A stretch of 9,580 bases of DNA from Candidatus Eisenbergiella stercorigallinarum (GCA_019120525.1 DWUW01000088.1:1-9580); one strand, 5' to 3'; numbered from the stretch's first letter, positions 1-7,153 are shown. Program-made: numbers and translations. Notes: generated by a model from the letters alone, not told the origin.

Positions 1-1
1 G

Positions 2-1318
2 CAGGGACATTGGGTAACAGGGATCGACCTGACGCCGGAGATGATCGCGCAGGCCGGGAAGATGGCGGATGAGCTTGGGATATCCGCGAGATTTCTTGTG
101 ATGGACGCGGAGGCGCCGGAATTTGCGGAGGGTTCCTTTGACGCCATCGTCACGAGGAAGCTTACCTGGACGCTGCCGCATCTGGACAGGGCATACGCGA
201 ACTGGCGCAGGCTCCTCAGGCCAGGCGGGGTGTTGATCAACTATGACGCCGATTATTGCCGGGAAAAGGAGGATGCCCCCCTTCCGGCACACCACGCGCA
301 CCAGGATGTGGACGCGGAACTGATGGAAGAGTACCGGCATATGAAGAAGGAGCTTTGTCCGCTGCAGCAGCCCCGGCCGCAATGGGACGTCAGCCTGCTC
401 CGGGAGGCCGGGTTTGGAAGCATCGCCGTGGATACCGGAGCCTGGAAGAGGATATATCGGGAGATGGATGAATTTTATGATCCGACGCCGGGATTTGTTA
501 TTACGGCGAAGGCGGATAGATACGGGCAGGGCCGGGAAGGGGAGAGCTACCGGCAGGAGAATATCGCCTACTGGAGCAAACGGGCGCCCGGTTATTCCCA
601 GGTAAATCAGGAGGAGCTTTCCGGCGGGCAAAGGAACGTCTGGAGGAATCTGCTGGACGGCAGGATCCGGGAATGCTTCCCGGGCAGAGCCCGGGGCGAT
701 ATCCGCCTTTTGGATATCGGGGCGGGGCCGGGCTTTTTTTCCATTATCCTTGCGGAACTCGGATACCGGGTGACTGCGGTGGATTATACGGAAGCCATGC
801 TGGACCAGGCCCGTAAGAACGCGGGAAGCCTTGCGGGGCAGATCGATTTCCGGCAGATGGACGCGGAGGCGCTTTCGTTCGCGAATGGAAGCTTTGACGT
901 GGCGGTATCGCGCAATCTGACCTGGAACCTGAACGATCCGGAACGGGCTTACGGGGAATGGGCCAGGGTGCTGAAGCAGGGAGGGCTTCTTCTGAATTTT
1001 GACGCTAACTGGTACCGTTACCTTTATGACGCCGGAGCGAAGGAGGGACACAGGGCCGACCGGGAAAAGGTACGGACCACGGGTACGGCAGACGATACGG
1101 CAGGGACGGATGTGGCGGCGATGGAGAGGATTGCCCGCAAGGCGCCGCTTTCCTTACGGGACCGTCCCGGCTGGGATCTGGAAATCCTGAAGGGACTCGG
1201 CATGCAGGTCCATGCGGAAACGGATATCTGGAAGGAAGTATGGACCAGGCAGGAATGGATCAACAATGCTTCTACGCCCATGTTTCTGGTCTGCGGAAGG
1301 AAGGTGAGCGCTGAATGA
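2..1318 (+). CDS. Tandem class I SAM-dependent methyltransferase, 5' end outside the window
   Basis: This is the 3' part of a protein with two class I (Rossmann-fold) methyltransferase domains. The frame is open from base 2, and the first Met (base 41) lies inside a domain, so the true start is upstream. Numbered from that Met, domain 1 lacks its glycine-rich SAM loop (off the edge) but keeps the acidic strand VTGIDLTPEM just before it, MDAEAPEF (21-28), and RPGGVLINYDADY (60-72). Domain 2 (about 170-425) is complete: motif I LLDIGAGPGFF (223-233), acidic AVDYTEAM (246-253), MDAEALSF (273-280), SRNLTWNL (290-297) and QGGLLLNFDANWY (313-325). The two halves align with an offset of about 252 residues, pointing to duplication and fusion. 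The stop overlaps the next start by four bases (ATGA), tying it to the importer. The substrate is unknown; a small molecule such as a metal chelator is conceivable. The family is certain, the role is not. Confidence 0.9.
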   Translation, partial: QGHWVTGIDLTPEMIAQAGKMADELGISARFLVMDAEAPEFAEGSFDAIVTRKLTWTLPHLDRAYANWRRLLRPGGVLINYDADYCREKEDAPLPAHHAHQDVDAELMEEYRHMKKELCPLQQPRPQWDVSLLREAGFGSIAVDTGAWKRIYREMDEFYDPTPGFVITAKADRYGQGREGESYRQENIAYWSKRAPGYSQVNQEELSGGQRNVWRNLLDGRIRECFPGRARGDIRLLDIGAGPGFFSIILAELGYRVTAVDYTEAMLDQARKNAGSLAGQIDFRQMDAEALSFANGSFDVAVSRNLTWNLNDPERAYGEWARVLKQGGLLLNFDANWYRYLYDAGAKEGHRADREKVRTTGTADDTAGTDVAAMERIARKAPLSLRDRPGWDLEILKGLGMQVHAETDIWKEVWTRQEWINNASTPMFLVCGRKVSAE

Positions 1319-2259
1319 GGCGTTATGTGGTCAGGAGGCTTCTGCAGCTGATACCGATCCTGTTTGTCATTACCTTTCTTTCCTTTGGCATGATGCGGCT
1401 GGCAGGGAGCGACGCGGTGCTGCAGAAAATGGAAAATACCGGCATGGCGGTTTCCCAGGAGGTTATTGACGCCGCGCGAAGGGAGCTGGGGCTGGATAAG
1501 CCTTTTCTTACGCAGTATTTTATCTGGCTGGGAGGGCTTTTTCGGGGCGATATGGGAACCAGCTATATTTCCGGGCAGAAGGTGCTTCCCGTGTTTCTTT
1601 CCAGGCTCCCCGCAACGCTGCTTCTGGCTGCGGCCTCCCTGTTTCTTACCGTCCTGGTCTCCGTTCCTTTCGGCCTCCTTGCGGCGGTCAGGAGGGACCG
1701 GCTTCCGGATTATCTGGTCCGCGCGGCCAGCTTTGCCGGAAACAGCATGCCCGGCTTTTTCACGGCGCTGCTGCTTCTGTATGTTTTTGCCGTCCGGCTC
1801 GGGTGGCTGCCGGTGATTTCCAGGCGGACGGATCTTCGCGGCGTGATCCTTCCCGCCCTGACCCTGGCGGTTGCCATGTCATCCCGGTATGTAAGGCAGG
1901 TAAGGGCCGCTGTCCTGGAAGAGCTGAACCGGGATTATGTGGCAGGGGCGAAAGCCAGGGGAGTCAGGTTCCCGGTCATTCTGGCCGGAAGCGTGCTCCG
2001 GTCCTGCCTGAGCTCCCTGCTCACCCTGTTTTCGCTTTCCATCGGAAGCCTTCTGGGAGGGACTGCCGTTGTGGAATCCATTTTCATGTGGGACGGCGTG
2101 GGAAAGCTGGCTGTAGATGCCATCAGTATGCGGGATTATCCCATGATCCAGGCTTATGTGATGTGGATGGCCATCCTCTATTCCGGTGTGAATCTGCTGA
2201 TGGATCTATGCTATCGGATGCTGGATCCACGGATCCGGCTGGGAGGTGCGAAGGAATGA
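1315..2259 (+). CDS. NikB/DppB-like ABC importer permease
   Basis: This is an inner-membrane permease of the nickel/dipeptide/oligopeptide ABC class (binding-protein-dependent transport family), 314 residues, the usual length. It opens with the family-typical N-terminus RRYVVRRLLQLIPILFVIT, which leads into the first membrane helix (about 10-29). Further hydrophobic segments lie near 99-121, 136-160, 175-195, 231-256 and 280-300. The cytoplasmic EAA loop that docks on the ATPase is DYVAGAKARGV (207-217). The C-terminus ends YRMLDPRIRLG, as in NikB/DppB proteins. The start ATG overlaps the methyltransferase stop, with AAGGTG (1301-1306) eight bases upstream. It should pair with the next gene to form the channel. 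Nickel versus peptide specificity cannot be decided from a permease alone, so no gene symbol is given. Confidence 0.93.
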   Translation: MRRYVVRRLLQLIPILFVITFLSFGMMRLAGSDAVLQKMENTGMAVSQEVIDAARRELGLDKPFLTQYFIWLGGLFRGDMGTSYISGQKVLPVFLSRLPATLLLAAASLFLTVLVSVPFGLLAAVRRDRLPDYLVRAASFAGNSMPGFFTALLLLYVFAVRLGWLPVISRRTDLRGVILPALTLAVAMSSRYVRQVRAAVLEELNRDYVAGAKARGVRFPVILAGSVLRSCLSSLLTLFSLSIGSLLGGTAVVESIFMWDGVGKLAVDAISMRDYPMIQAYVMWMAILYSGVNLLMDLCYRMLDPRIRLGGAKE

Positions 2260-3104
2260 AGGATTTTGATCCGGTATGCGTCAGAAAAGGGAACAGGGAC
2301 GGCGTCCGGCTGCGGCTGGTCCTGTTTTTGATCCTGGCGGCGCTTCTTCTGACGGCGGCGGTCTTTGCGGAATATCTGTACCCATACGCGCCTGACGCCC
2401 AGCTTTTTGCCTCTCTGGAGCCGCCCGGGCCGGAACATATCGCGGGTACGGACCGGCTTGGGCGGGATCTGTTTTCCAGGATCCTGGCAGGGCTTCGGAC
2501 CAGTGTCCTGTCCACGCTTGTCCTGGTTGCCGCCATGACGGCGGCCGGTACGGCCGCAGGCGTCGTGTGCGGCTATTTCGGCGGGGCGGCAGACGGGATC
2601 CTGATGCGGATCTCGGATATCTGCCTGGCTTTTCCGGGGCTGGCCGCCGCCCTGGGCATCGCCGCGCTGCTAAACGGCGGGCTGTGGAGCGCGGCTGCCG
2701 CGCTTTTTGCCGTGAGCTGGCCGAAATATGCCAGGCTTGTCCGGAGCCGTACCCTGGAGTTAAAGGAGGCGGATTTTGTAGCCGCCGCGCGGGTGATCGG
2801 AGATAGCGCGCCGCAGATCATCCTACGCCATATCCTTCCGAACGTGGCGGGAGAAGTCCTGGTCACGGCCGTCCTGGATATGGGAGCCATGATGATGGAG
2901 CTTGCGGGGCTCAGCTTTCTCGGACTGGGAGCAAAGCCTCCCGCAGCGGAGCTTGGCAGCATGATGAGCGAGGGGAGGAGCCTGCTTCAGACCTGCCCCT
3001 GGGTGGTCCTGGGACCAGGCGCCGCCATGTTCGCGGCGGTATCGGTATTCAACCTGCTGGGCGACGCGGTCCGGGACTGGCTGGATCCCCGCGGCAGCCG
3101 GTAA
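2256..3104 (+). CDS. NikC/DppC-like ABC importer permease
   Basis: This is the second channel subunit, 282 residues. The start at 2256 is chosen because it follows a strong GGAGGTG (2242-2248) by seven bases, overlaps the previous stop as ATGA, and gives the normal DppC/NikC length. The same frame is open much further upstream, but that part is only a shadow of the preceding permease. Visible features are a cytoplasmic N-tail, a first membrane helix (about 20-38), the family hallmark GTDRLGRD (64-71), and an EAA docking loop ADFVAAARVIGDSAPQIILRH (172-192). The C-terminus ELAGLSFLGLGAKPP (215-229) through DAVRDWLDPR (270-279) is also typical. It forms a heterodimer with the upstream permease. 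Class assignment is firm; the ligand is not. Confidence 0.93.
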   Translation: MKDFDPVCVRKGNRDGVRLRLVLFLILAALLLTAAVFAEYLYPYAPDAQLFASLEPPGPEHIAGTDRLGRDLFSRILAGLRTSVLSTLVLVAAMTAAGTAAGVVCGYFGGAADGILMRISDICLAFPGLAAALGIAALLNGGLWSAAAALFAVSWPKYARLVRSRTLELKEADFVAAARVIGDSAPQIILRHILPNVAGEVLVTAVLDMGAMMMELAGLSFLGLGAKPPAAELGSMMSEGRSLLQTCPWVVLGPGAAMFAAVSVFNLLGDAVRDWLDPRGSR

Positions 3105-3138
3105 ATGGAAGGAAAAAAGAAGGGAATGGGATTTTGGT

Positions 3139-4698
3139 ATGAAAAAGAGGATGATTCCGATATTTCTGCCGGCTGTATGCCTGGCGCTTGCCCTGGCCGG
3201 AGGCTGCGCGGCCGGAGGGGACGGCCGGACGGAGGAGGACGGCAGTGTTTTTGTATTCGGGGATACGACCTTCAATGCGGAAAATGAGGAACCGGATATC
3301 AATCCGCATAACGCCTACTCCGGCTGGGCCTGTATCCGCTACGGTGTGGGGGAGACGCTGTTCCGTTATACCGACGGCATGGAACCGGAGCCCTGGCTGG
3401 CCTCGGGATATGAGCTCCTGGACGAACGGACCTGGAAGATCGAACTGAGGGACAACATCGCCTTTTCCAGCGGCCGGGCGTTGGACGCGCAGGCGGTAAA
3501 GGAGTGCCTGGAGCATCTGATCAGCGTACATGGCCGTGCCGCGGGCGATCTTATGATCGGGAGCGTGGAGGCGGACGGCCTGACTGTGACCATTACCACC
3601 ACACAGCCGCGGCCGGCCCTTCTCCATTATCTCAGCGATCCTTACAGCTGTATCATTGACATGGAGGCCGGGATAACAGAGGAAGGCATGGTGGCCGGAA
3701 CCGGCCCGTATACCGCCGTTTCCCTGGCGTCGGGAGAGGAGCTGGAGCTTATAAAAAACGAGGATTACTGGAACGGCAAGCCCGGTTTTGACCGGCTGAC
3801 GGTGCTGAACGTCACCGACGGGGATACGCTTGCCATGGCGCTGCAGTCCGGGGAAATCGACGCCGCCTATGGCCTGCCCTATGCCAGTTATCCGCTGTTT
3901 CGGAATGAGGGATATACCTTTTCCGGCTGCGCCACCAGCCGTACCTTTTTCCTCCACATGAATTTTGAAAGCCCGGTCGTTCAGGACGCGGCCGTGCGCC
4001 GAGCCATTGCCATGGGGGTCGATAAGGAACGCTTTGTAGACGAACTTCTGGACGGCTGCGGTTATCCTGCCGCGGGCGCTTTCCCGGACAGCTTTTTCTT
4101 TGGCGGCGACGCTGTGAAGGCTGTGGGATATGCGCCGGAAGAAGCGGGGCAGATGCTGGAAAAGGCGGGATGGGTGGATGCGGACGGGGACGGCGTCCGG
4201 GAAAAGGACGGACAGCGCCTGACGGTCCGGTGGCTTACCTATCCGAGCAGGCAGGAGCTACCTCTTCTTGCCGAAGCCGCCCAGGCATCGCTGGGAGAAA
4301 TCGGGATCGAGGTGATCATCAACTCCACCGCGGACCATAACAGCGTCCGGACTGACCCGTCGGCCTGGGACGTATATGCCAGCGCCATGGTCACGGCGCC
4401 CACCGGCGATCCGGCCTGCTTTTTCGATACGCAGTGCCTGCCCGGAGCGCCGGCCAACAGCGGGAATTACCGCAGCGACAGGCTGGAGGCGCTTGCCGCG
4501 CAGCTGGATGAAACCTTTGATCCGGATCTCAGGAGCAGCCTTGCAGTACAGATGCAGCAGATCCTTCTGGACGACGACGCCTTCGTGTTCTGCGCCCACC
4601 TGCAGATGAACCTGGTTTCCCGGGCGGGGGTGGCCGGCCTGAAGGCGCATCCCTGCGACTATTACGAGATCACGGCAGAACTGAGGCCTGCCGCGTGA
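3139..4698 (+). CDS. NikA-like ABC solute-binding lipoprotein (SBP_bac_5 family)
   Basis: This is the ligand-capturing subunit of the importer, 519 residues, typical for NikA/DppA/OppA proteins. The N-terminus has a basic start (MKKR), a hydrophobic stretch (6-20) and a lipobox LAGGC with the lipidation cysteine at residue 23, so it should be anchored on the outer face of the membrane. Family landmarks include YGVGETLFRYTDGMEPEPWLA (68-88), DERTWKIELRDNIAFSSG (95-112), TGPYTAV (188-194) and DADGDGVREKDG (347-358). Weak similarity to NikA style (TWKIELRDNIAFSSGRALDA) favours nickel or metal-chelate over long peptides, but this is inference. The mature protein has ten cysteines including the lipidated one, a high number for an exported protein. 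The gap to the permease is 34 bases. The start Met at 3139 is preferred because it begins a proper signal peptide. Confidence 0.93.
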   Translation: MKKRMIPIFLPAVCLALALAGGCAAGGDGRTEEDGSVFVFGDTTFNAENEEPDINPHNAYSGWACIRYGVGETLFRYTDGMEPEPWLASGYELLDERTWKIELRDNIAFSSGRALDAQAVKECLEHLISVHGRAAGDLMIGSVEADGLTVTITTTQPRPALLHYLSDPYSCIIDMEAGITEEGMVAGTGPYTAVSLASGEELELIKNEDYWNGKPGFDRLTVLNVTDGDTLAMALQSGEIDAAYGLPYASYPLFRNEGYTFSGCATSRTFFLHMNFESPVVQDAAVRRAIAMGVDKERFVDELLDGCGYPAAGAFPDSFFFGGDAVKAVGYAPEEAGQMLEKAGWVDADGDGVREKDGQRLTVRWLTYPSRQELPLLAEAAQASLGEIGIEVIINSTADHNSVRTDPSAWDVYASAMVTAPTGDPACFFDTQCLPGAPANSGNYRSDRLEALAAQLDETFDPDLRSSLAVQMQQILLDDDAFVFCAHLQMNLVSRAGVAGLKAHPCDYYEITAELRPAA

Positions 4699-4735
4699 AT
4701 GCGTATCGGCCAAAGCGTCGGAAAAGAGGTGTGAA

Positions 4736-5569
4736 ATGGAACCATTACTGACCTGCCGGTCCGTGGAGATCAGCTTCAGCGGCCGCGCCGTGGTCCGTGA
4801 TGTGAGTTTTTCCCTCCAAAAGGGGGAGATCCTTGGCATCGCGGGCGGGTCCGGAAGCGGAAAGAGCAGTCTCCTGCGGGCATGCATGGGACTTCTGGGA
4901 AATACGGGCCGCATGACGCGGGGAGAAATCCTGTTTCAGGGAGAGAATATTTCCGCCCTCCCGGAGCGCAGGCTGCGAAGGATACGGGGAACCGGGATCG
5001 GCATGGTTTTCCAGAATGCCGCCGCCTCCCTTTGCCCCGTCCGTACCATCGGCGCCCAGATTTGGGAAAGCCTCCGCGCGCATGAGAAAATATCCCGGGC
5101 GCAGGCAAAGGAAAGGGCCGCGTCGTTTTTTGAAAGGCTGGGCCTTAAGGAGACGGAACGGATATGGAACAGTTTTCCCTTTGAGCTGTCCGGCGGAATG
5201 AACCAGAGAGTCTGCATTGCCGCGGCCGCCCTCTTAAAGCCTGCCGTGCTGCTTGCGGATGAGCCTACCAGCGCCCTGGACGTGATTGCGCGGCAGCAGG
5301 CAGCGCAGGAACTGCTCCGGCTTCGGGACAGGTATGGGACCGCGGTCGTACTGGTGAGCCATGATGTCGGCCTCCTGTCCGCCATGGCGGATACGCTCTT
5401 AGTCATAGAGGAGGGGAGGATCGCGGAAGAAAGGGCTACGGTCAGCCTGGCCGCAGCTTCCCGGCCGGATGACGCCCGAAGGATGCCGGACGCCGCGCTC
5501 CTTGCCGGAAGGCTCCCGATATGGTATGATGGAGCGGATAAAAGGTCAGGAACAGGAGAATACAGATGA
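4736..5569 (+). CDS. NikD/DppD-like ABC transporter ATPase
   Basis: This is the cytoplasmic ATP-hydrolysing subunit, 277 residues. All nucleotide-binding motifs are present: Walker A GGSGSGKS (37-44), Q-loop VFQNA with Q93, signature LSGGM (151-155), Walker B VLLADEP (171-177, with D175 and E176), D-loop SALD (179-182) and H-loop VSHD with H209. The signature LSGGM followed by NQRV fits the NikD/DppD group. The tail after about residue 235 is unusual: it lacks the usual family ending (a Pro-rich segment around HPYT) and is rich in Ala and Arg. A ribosome site AAGAGG (4724-4729) lies six bases upstream. This importer class normally has two different ATPases, and no NikE-type gene follows, so it may work as a homodimer or with a partner encoded elsewhere, possibly upstream of the window. 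Confidence 0.92.
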   Translation: MEPLLTCRSVEISFSGRAVVRDVSFSLQKGEILGIAGGSGSGKSSLLRACMGLLGNTGRMTRGEILFQGENISALPERRLRRIRGTGIGMVFQNAAASLCPVRTIGAQIWESLRAHEKISRAQAKERAASFFERLGLKETERIWNSFPFELSGGMNQRVCIAAAALLKPAVLLADEPTSALDVIARQQAAQELLRLRDRYGTAVVLVSHDVGLLSAMADTLLVIEEGRIAEERATVSLAAASRPDDARRMPDAALLAGRLPIWYDGADKRSGTGEYR

Positions 5570-6357
5570 CAGGAGAAATACGGGAAAAGATCGCAGAGGC
5601 ACAGATGGTCCTTGTGGGGATCGGGAAGGAAATGGAAGAAAAATTCCATGATATGCCGCAGGACGCAGAATACGCGGGGCTTCTGAAGCAGGCGCGGGAA
5701 ATGGGGCAGAAGGAAGCCATAGAGCAGTATGTCCGCCTTGCCTGGCTCAGGACGCATCCGGATGGCCGGAAGAAAGCGGCATACGGAGCGCTTGCAGGAT
5801 TCCTTGCCGGGAAAAATTATTTTATCGTCACCCTCTGCGCGGACGATGCCATTTTTGGAAGCGGCCTGGAGGAAAGCCGTATCGTTGCGCCGTGCGGAGG
5901 ATTCCGGGCGCTTCAATGCCCTTCCTGCCAGGAGGAAAATCCGGCGGACGGGCTTTATACGGATCCGGGGCTGTGGGAGGAGCCTGTTTCCCGGATCTGT
6001 TCCGGGACGCCTCTTTCCGGGATTCCATTCCCGCGCTGCCCGAAATGCGGAAAGCTGCTTTCCTTTAACCAGATCGGCACGGACGGTTATCTGGAGGAAG
6101 GCTACCTCCCTCAATGGGAGAAATACCGCAAATGGCTCCAGGGGACGCTGAACCGCAGGCTCTGTATCCTGGAGCTGGGAGCGGGGATGGAGTATCCTTC
6201 CGTGATCCGGTTCCCCTTTGAACGGGTGGCTTTTTTCAATAGGAAGGCAGAGCTGGTACGGGTGCACAGCAGGCTGTACCAGATGACGGCGGAGCTGAGC
6301 GGACGGGGGCTTTCTGTTCCGGCGGATCCGGCAGATTTCCTTCTTGAGGAGCAGTGA
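5566..6357 (+). CDS. Divergent sirtuin (SIR2)-like zinc-ribbon protein, probably degenerate at the active site
   Basis: 263 residues, translationally coupled to the ATPase gene (ATGA overlap, AGGAG at 5554-5558). The plan resembles clostridial SIR2-family proteins: an N-terminal strand QMVLVGIG (13-20), KNYFIVTL (83-90), a zinc ribbon with C118/C121 and C158/C161, the PRCPKCG knuckle (156-162), and a C-terminal ILELGAGMEYPSVIRFPFE (201-219) that closely matches the LELGVG..TP.IIKYPF element of that family. Three expected active-site parts look changed: the GAG-x-S NAD loop reads GIGKEME, the TTNVD-type motif reads TLCADD (89-94), and the position expected for the catalytic His (Gln in the macrodomain-linked SirTM class) reads PCGG with Cys110. 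The zinc site and fold seem kept. It may bind NAD or ADP-ribose without deacylase activity, or have a new chemistry. Family placement is by my pattern matching only. Confidence 0.72.
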   Translation: MTGEIREKIAEAQMVLVGIGKEMEEKFHDMPQDAEYAGLLKQAREMGQKEAIEQYVRLAWLRTHPDGRKKAAYGALAGFLAGKNYFIVTLCADDAIFGSGLEESRIVAPCGGFRALQCPSCQEENPADGLYTDPGLWEEPVSRICSGTPLSGIPFPRCPKCGKLLSFNQIGTDGYLEEGYLPQWEKYRKWLQGTLNRRLCILELGAGMEYPSVIRFPFERVAFFNRKAELVRVHSRLYQMTAELSGRGLSVPADPADFLLEEQ

Positions 6358-6404
6358 GGACGCAGCCGGAAACAGTTTCGAGGCTGTTGAGGGAATGGCG
6401 GAGC

Positions 6405-6433
6405 TTGCGTTTTCAGGTTGAATATGCTATACT
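6405..6433 (+). promoter_or_regulatory. Predicted SigA/sigma-70 promoter for hisH-hisF and downstream genes
   Basis: A -35 box TTGCGT (6405-6410) is separated by exactly 17 bases from a -10 box TATACT (6428-6433). The -10 is preceded by TGC, giving an extended -10 (TGCTATACT, 6425-6433). Transcription would begin near 6440, about 70 bases ahead of the hisH start. This is the only clear promoter I see in the window. A short inverted repeat, TGCTA (6425-6429) and TAGCA (6438-6442), covers the -10 and start-site area and could be an operator, but the arms are only five bases. Confidence 0.75.
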
Positions 6434-6497
6434 GCGTTAGCAAAATAAAGTGAAAAAGGAGCATGGGAAAGCGGTTTTGCCGCCAATGCTCCGGAAT

Positions 6498-6501
6498 GGA
6501 G
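6498..6501 (+). promoter_or_regulatory. Ribosome binding site that sets the hisH start
   Basis: GGAG lies six bases before the ATG at 6508, where the protein acquires the usual HisH beginning (AIIDYDAGN). A stronger AAGGAG (6456-6461) sits only one base before an in-frame ATG at 6463, too close for normal initiation there. A third in-frame ATG (6496) is possible. Confidence 0.6.
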
Positions 6502-6507
6502 AGCGGC

Positions 6508-7119
6508 ATGCAGACGACAGCGATCATTGACTATGATGCGGGAAATATCAGAAGTGTGGAGAAGGCGGTCCGTTATCTGGGAAAGGATGCCGTGGTGACG
6601 GCAGACCGGGAAACGATCCTCTCCGCGGACCGGGTGATCCTGCCCGGGGTCGGGGCCTTTGGAGACGCGATGAACCGTCTGCGCGCGCTTGGCCTGGTGG
6701 AAGTGATCCGGCAGACGGTGGAACGCAGGACCCCTTTTCTGGGGATCTGTCTCGGCCTGCAGCTTTTGTTTGAACGCAGCGAAGAGAGCCCCGGTGTCCC
6801 CGGCCTTGGCCTGTTGAAGGGAGAGATCCTCCGGCTTCCGGATATGCCCGGCCTGAAGGTCCCTCACATCGGCTGGAATTCTCTGGAGTATCCCAATCCG
6901 GGCAGGCTGTTTCGCGGTATTGCGCAGGACTCTTTCGTGTATTTCGTCCATTCCTACTATCTGAAGGCGCAGGAGGAGTCCATCGTTACGGCAACCACCC
7001 GGTATGGGACGCTGGTGCATGCTTCCGTGGAGAAGGATAACCTGTTCGCCTGTCAGTTCCATCCGGAAAAGAGCTCGGAAACGGGGCTTACCATTCTGGA
7101 GAATTTCCTTTCCCTGTAA
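6508..7119 (+). CDS. hisH: Imidazole glycerol phosphate synthase, glutamine amidotransferase subunit HisH
   Basis: This is the glutaminase half of IGP synthase: it releases ammonia from glutamine and passes it to HisF in histidine biosynthesis (step five). The 203-residue length matches the family. Numbered from the ATG at 6508, it has AIIDYDAGN (5-13), PGVGAFGDAM (46-55), the nucleophile elbow GICLGLQ with Cys81 (79-85), and HPEKSS with the triad His185 and Glu187. The class I glutaminase triad Cys-His-Glu is complete. VPHIGWN (118-124) is the HisH oxyanion-strand region. HisF follows after 44 bases, so the pair is co-transcribed. Starts at 6463 and 6496 would add 15 or 4 residues (including CRQC) with no family support. 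No other his gene is in the window. Confidence 0.96.
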   Translation: MQTTAIIDYDAGNIRSVEKAVRYLGKDAVVTADRETILSADRVILPGVGAFGDAMNRLRALGLVEVIRQTVERRTPFLGICLGLQLLFERSEESPGVPGLGLLKGEILRLPDMPGLKVPHIGWNSLEYPNPGRLFRGIAQDSFVYFVHSYYLKAQEESIVTATTRYGTLVHASVEKDNLFACQFHPEKSSETGLTILENFLSL

Positions 7120-7153
7120 AAAAGAAGGGCTGTCTGAAGGACACCGGAAGAAT

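Larger units (their letters stand above)
6358..6507 (+). other. Intergenic region between the importer operon and hisH
   Basis: This 150-base stretch is the longest non-coding segment. The first part (6358-6404) contains one weak inverted repeat, AACAG/CTGTT (6371-6375 and 6384-6388), with an eight-base loop and no following T-run, so it is not a convincing terminator. The second part holds the hisH promoter and ribosome sites described separately. The leader from the likely transcription start to hisH is only about 70 bases, too short for a T-box or other riboswitch. Confidence 0.7.

Noticed and set aside
1803..2255. Upstream extension of the NikC-like frame
   Set aside because: It overlaps the NikB-like gene in another frame and is not membrane-like. 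The ribosome site and ATGA overlap at 2256 define the start.
3105..3287. Small 60-codon frame right after the NikC-like stop
   Set aside because: It runs out of frame into the lipoprotein gene, and its composition is that of a shadow frame.
3049..3957. 302-codon open frame on the - strand
   Set aside because: Antisense to the lipoprotein gene, whose signal peptide, lipobox and family motifs are clear.
4936..6267. 443-codon open frame on the - strand
   Set aside because: It lies antisense to the ATPase and sirtuin-like genes, shows no recognisable domain and no ribosome site that I can see. GC-rich coding DNA commonly leaves the opposite strand open.
6371..6388. Possible terminator hairpin AACAG/CTGTT
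   Set aside because: Five-base stem, eight-base loop and no T-run after it.
6434..6507. T-box or other riboswitch ahead of the histidine genes
   Set aside because: The leader is about 70 bases and shows no T-box sequence or antiterminator/terminator pair.
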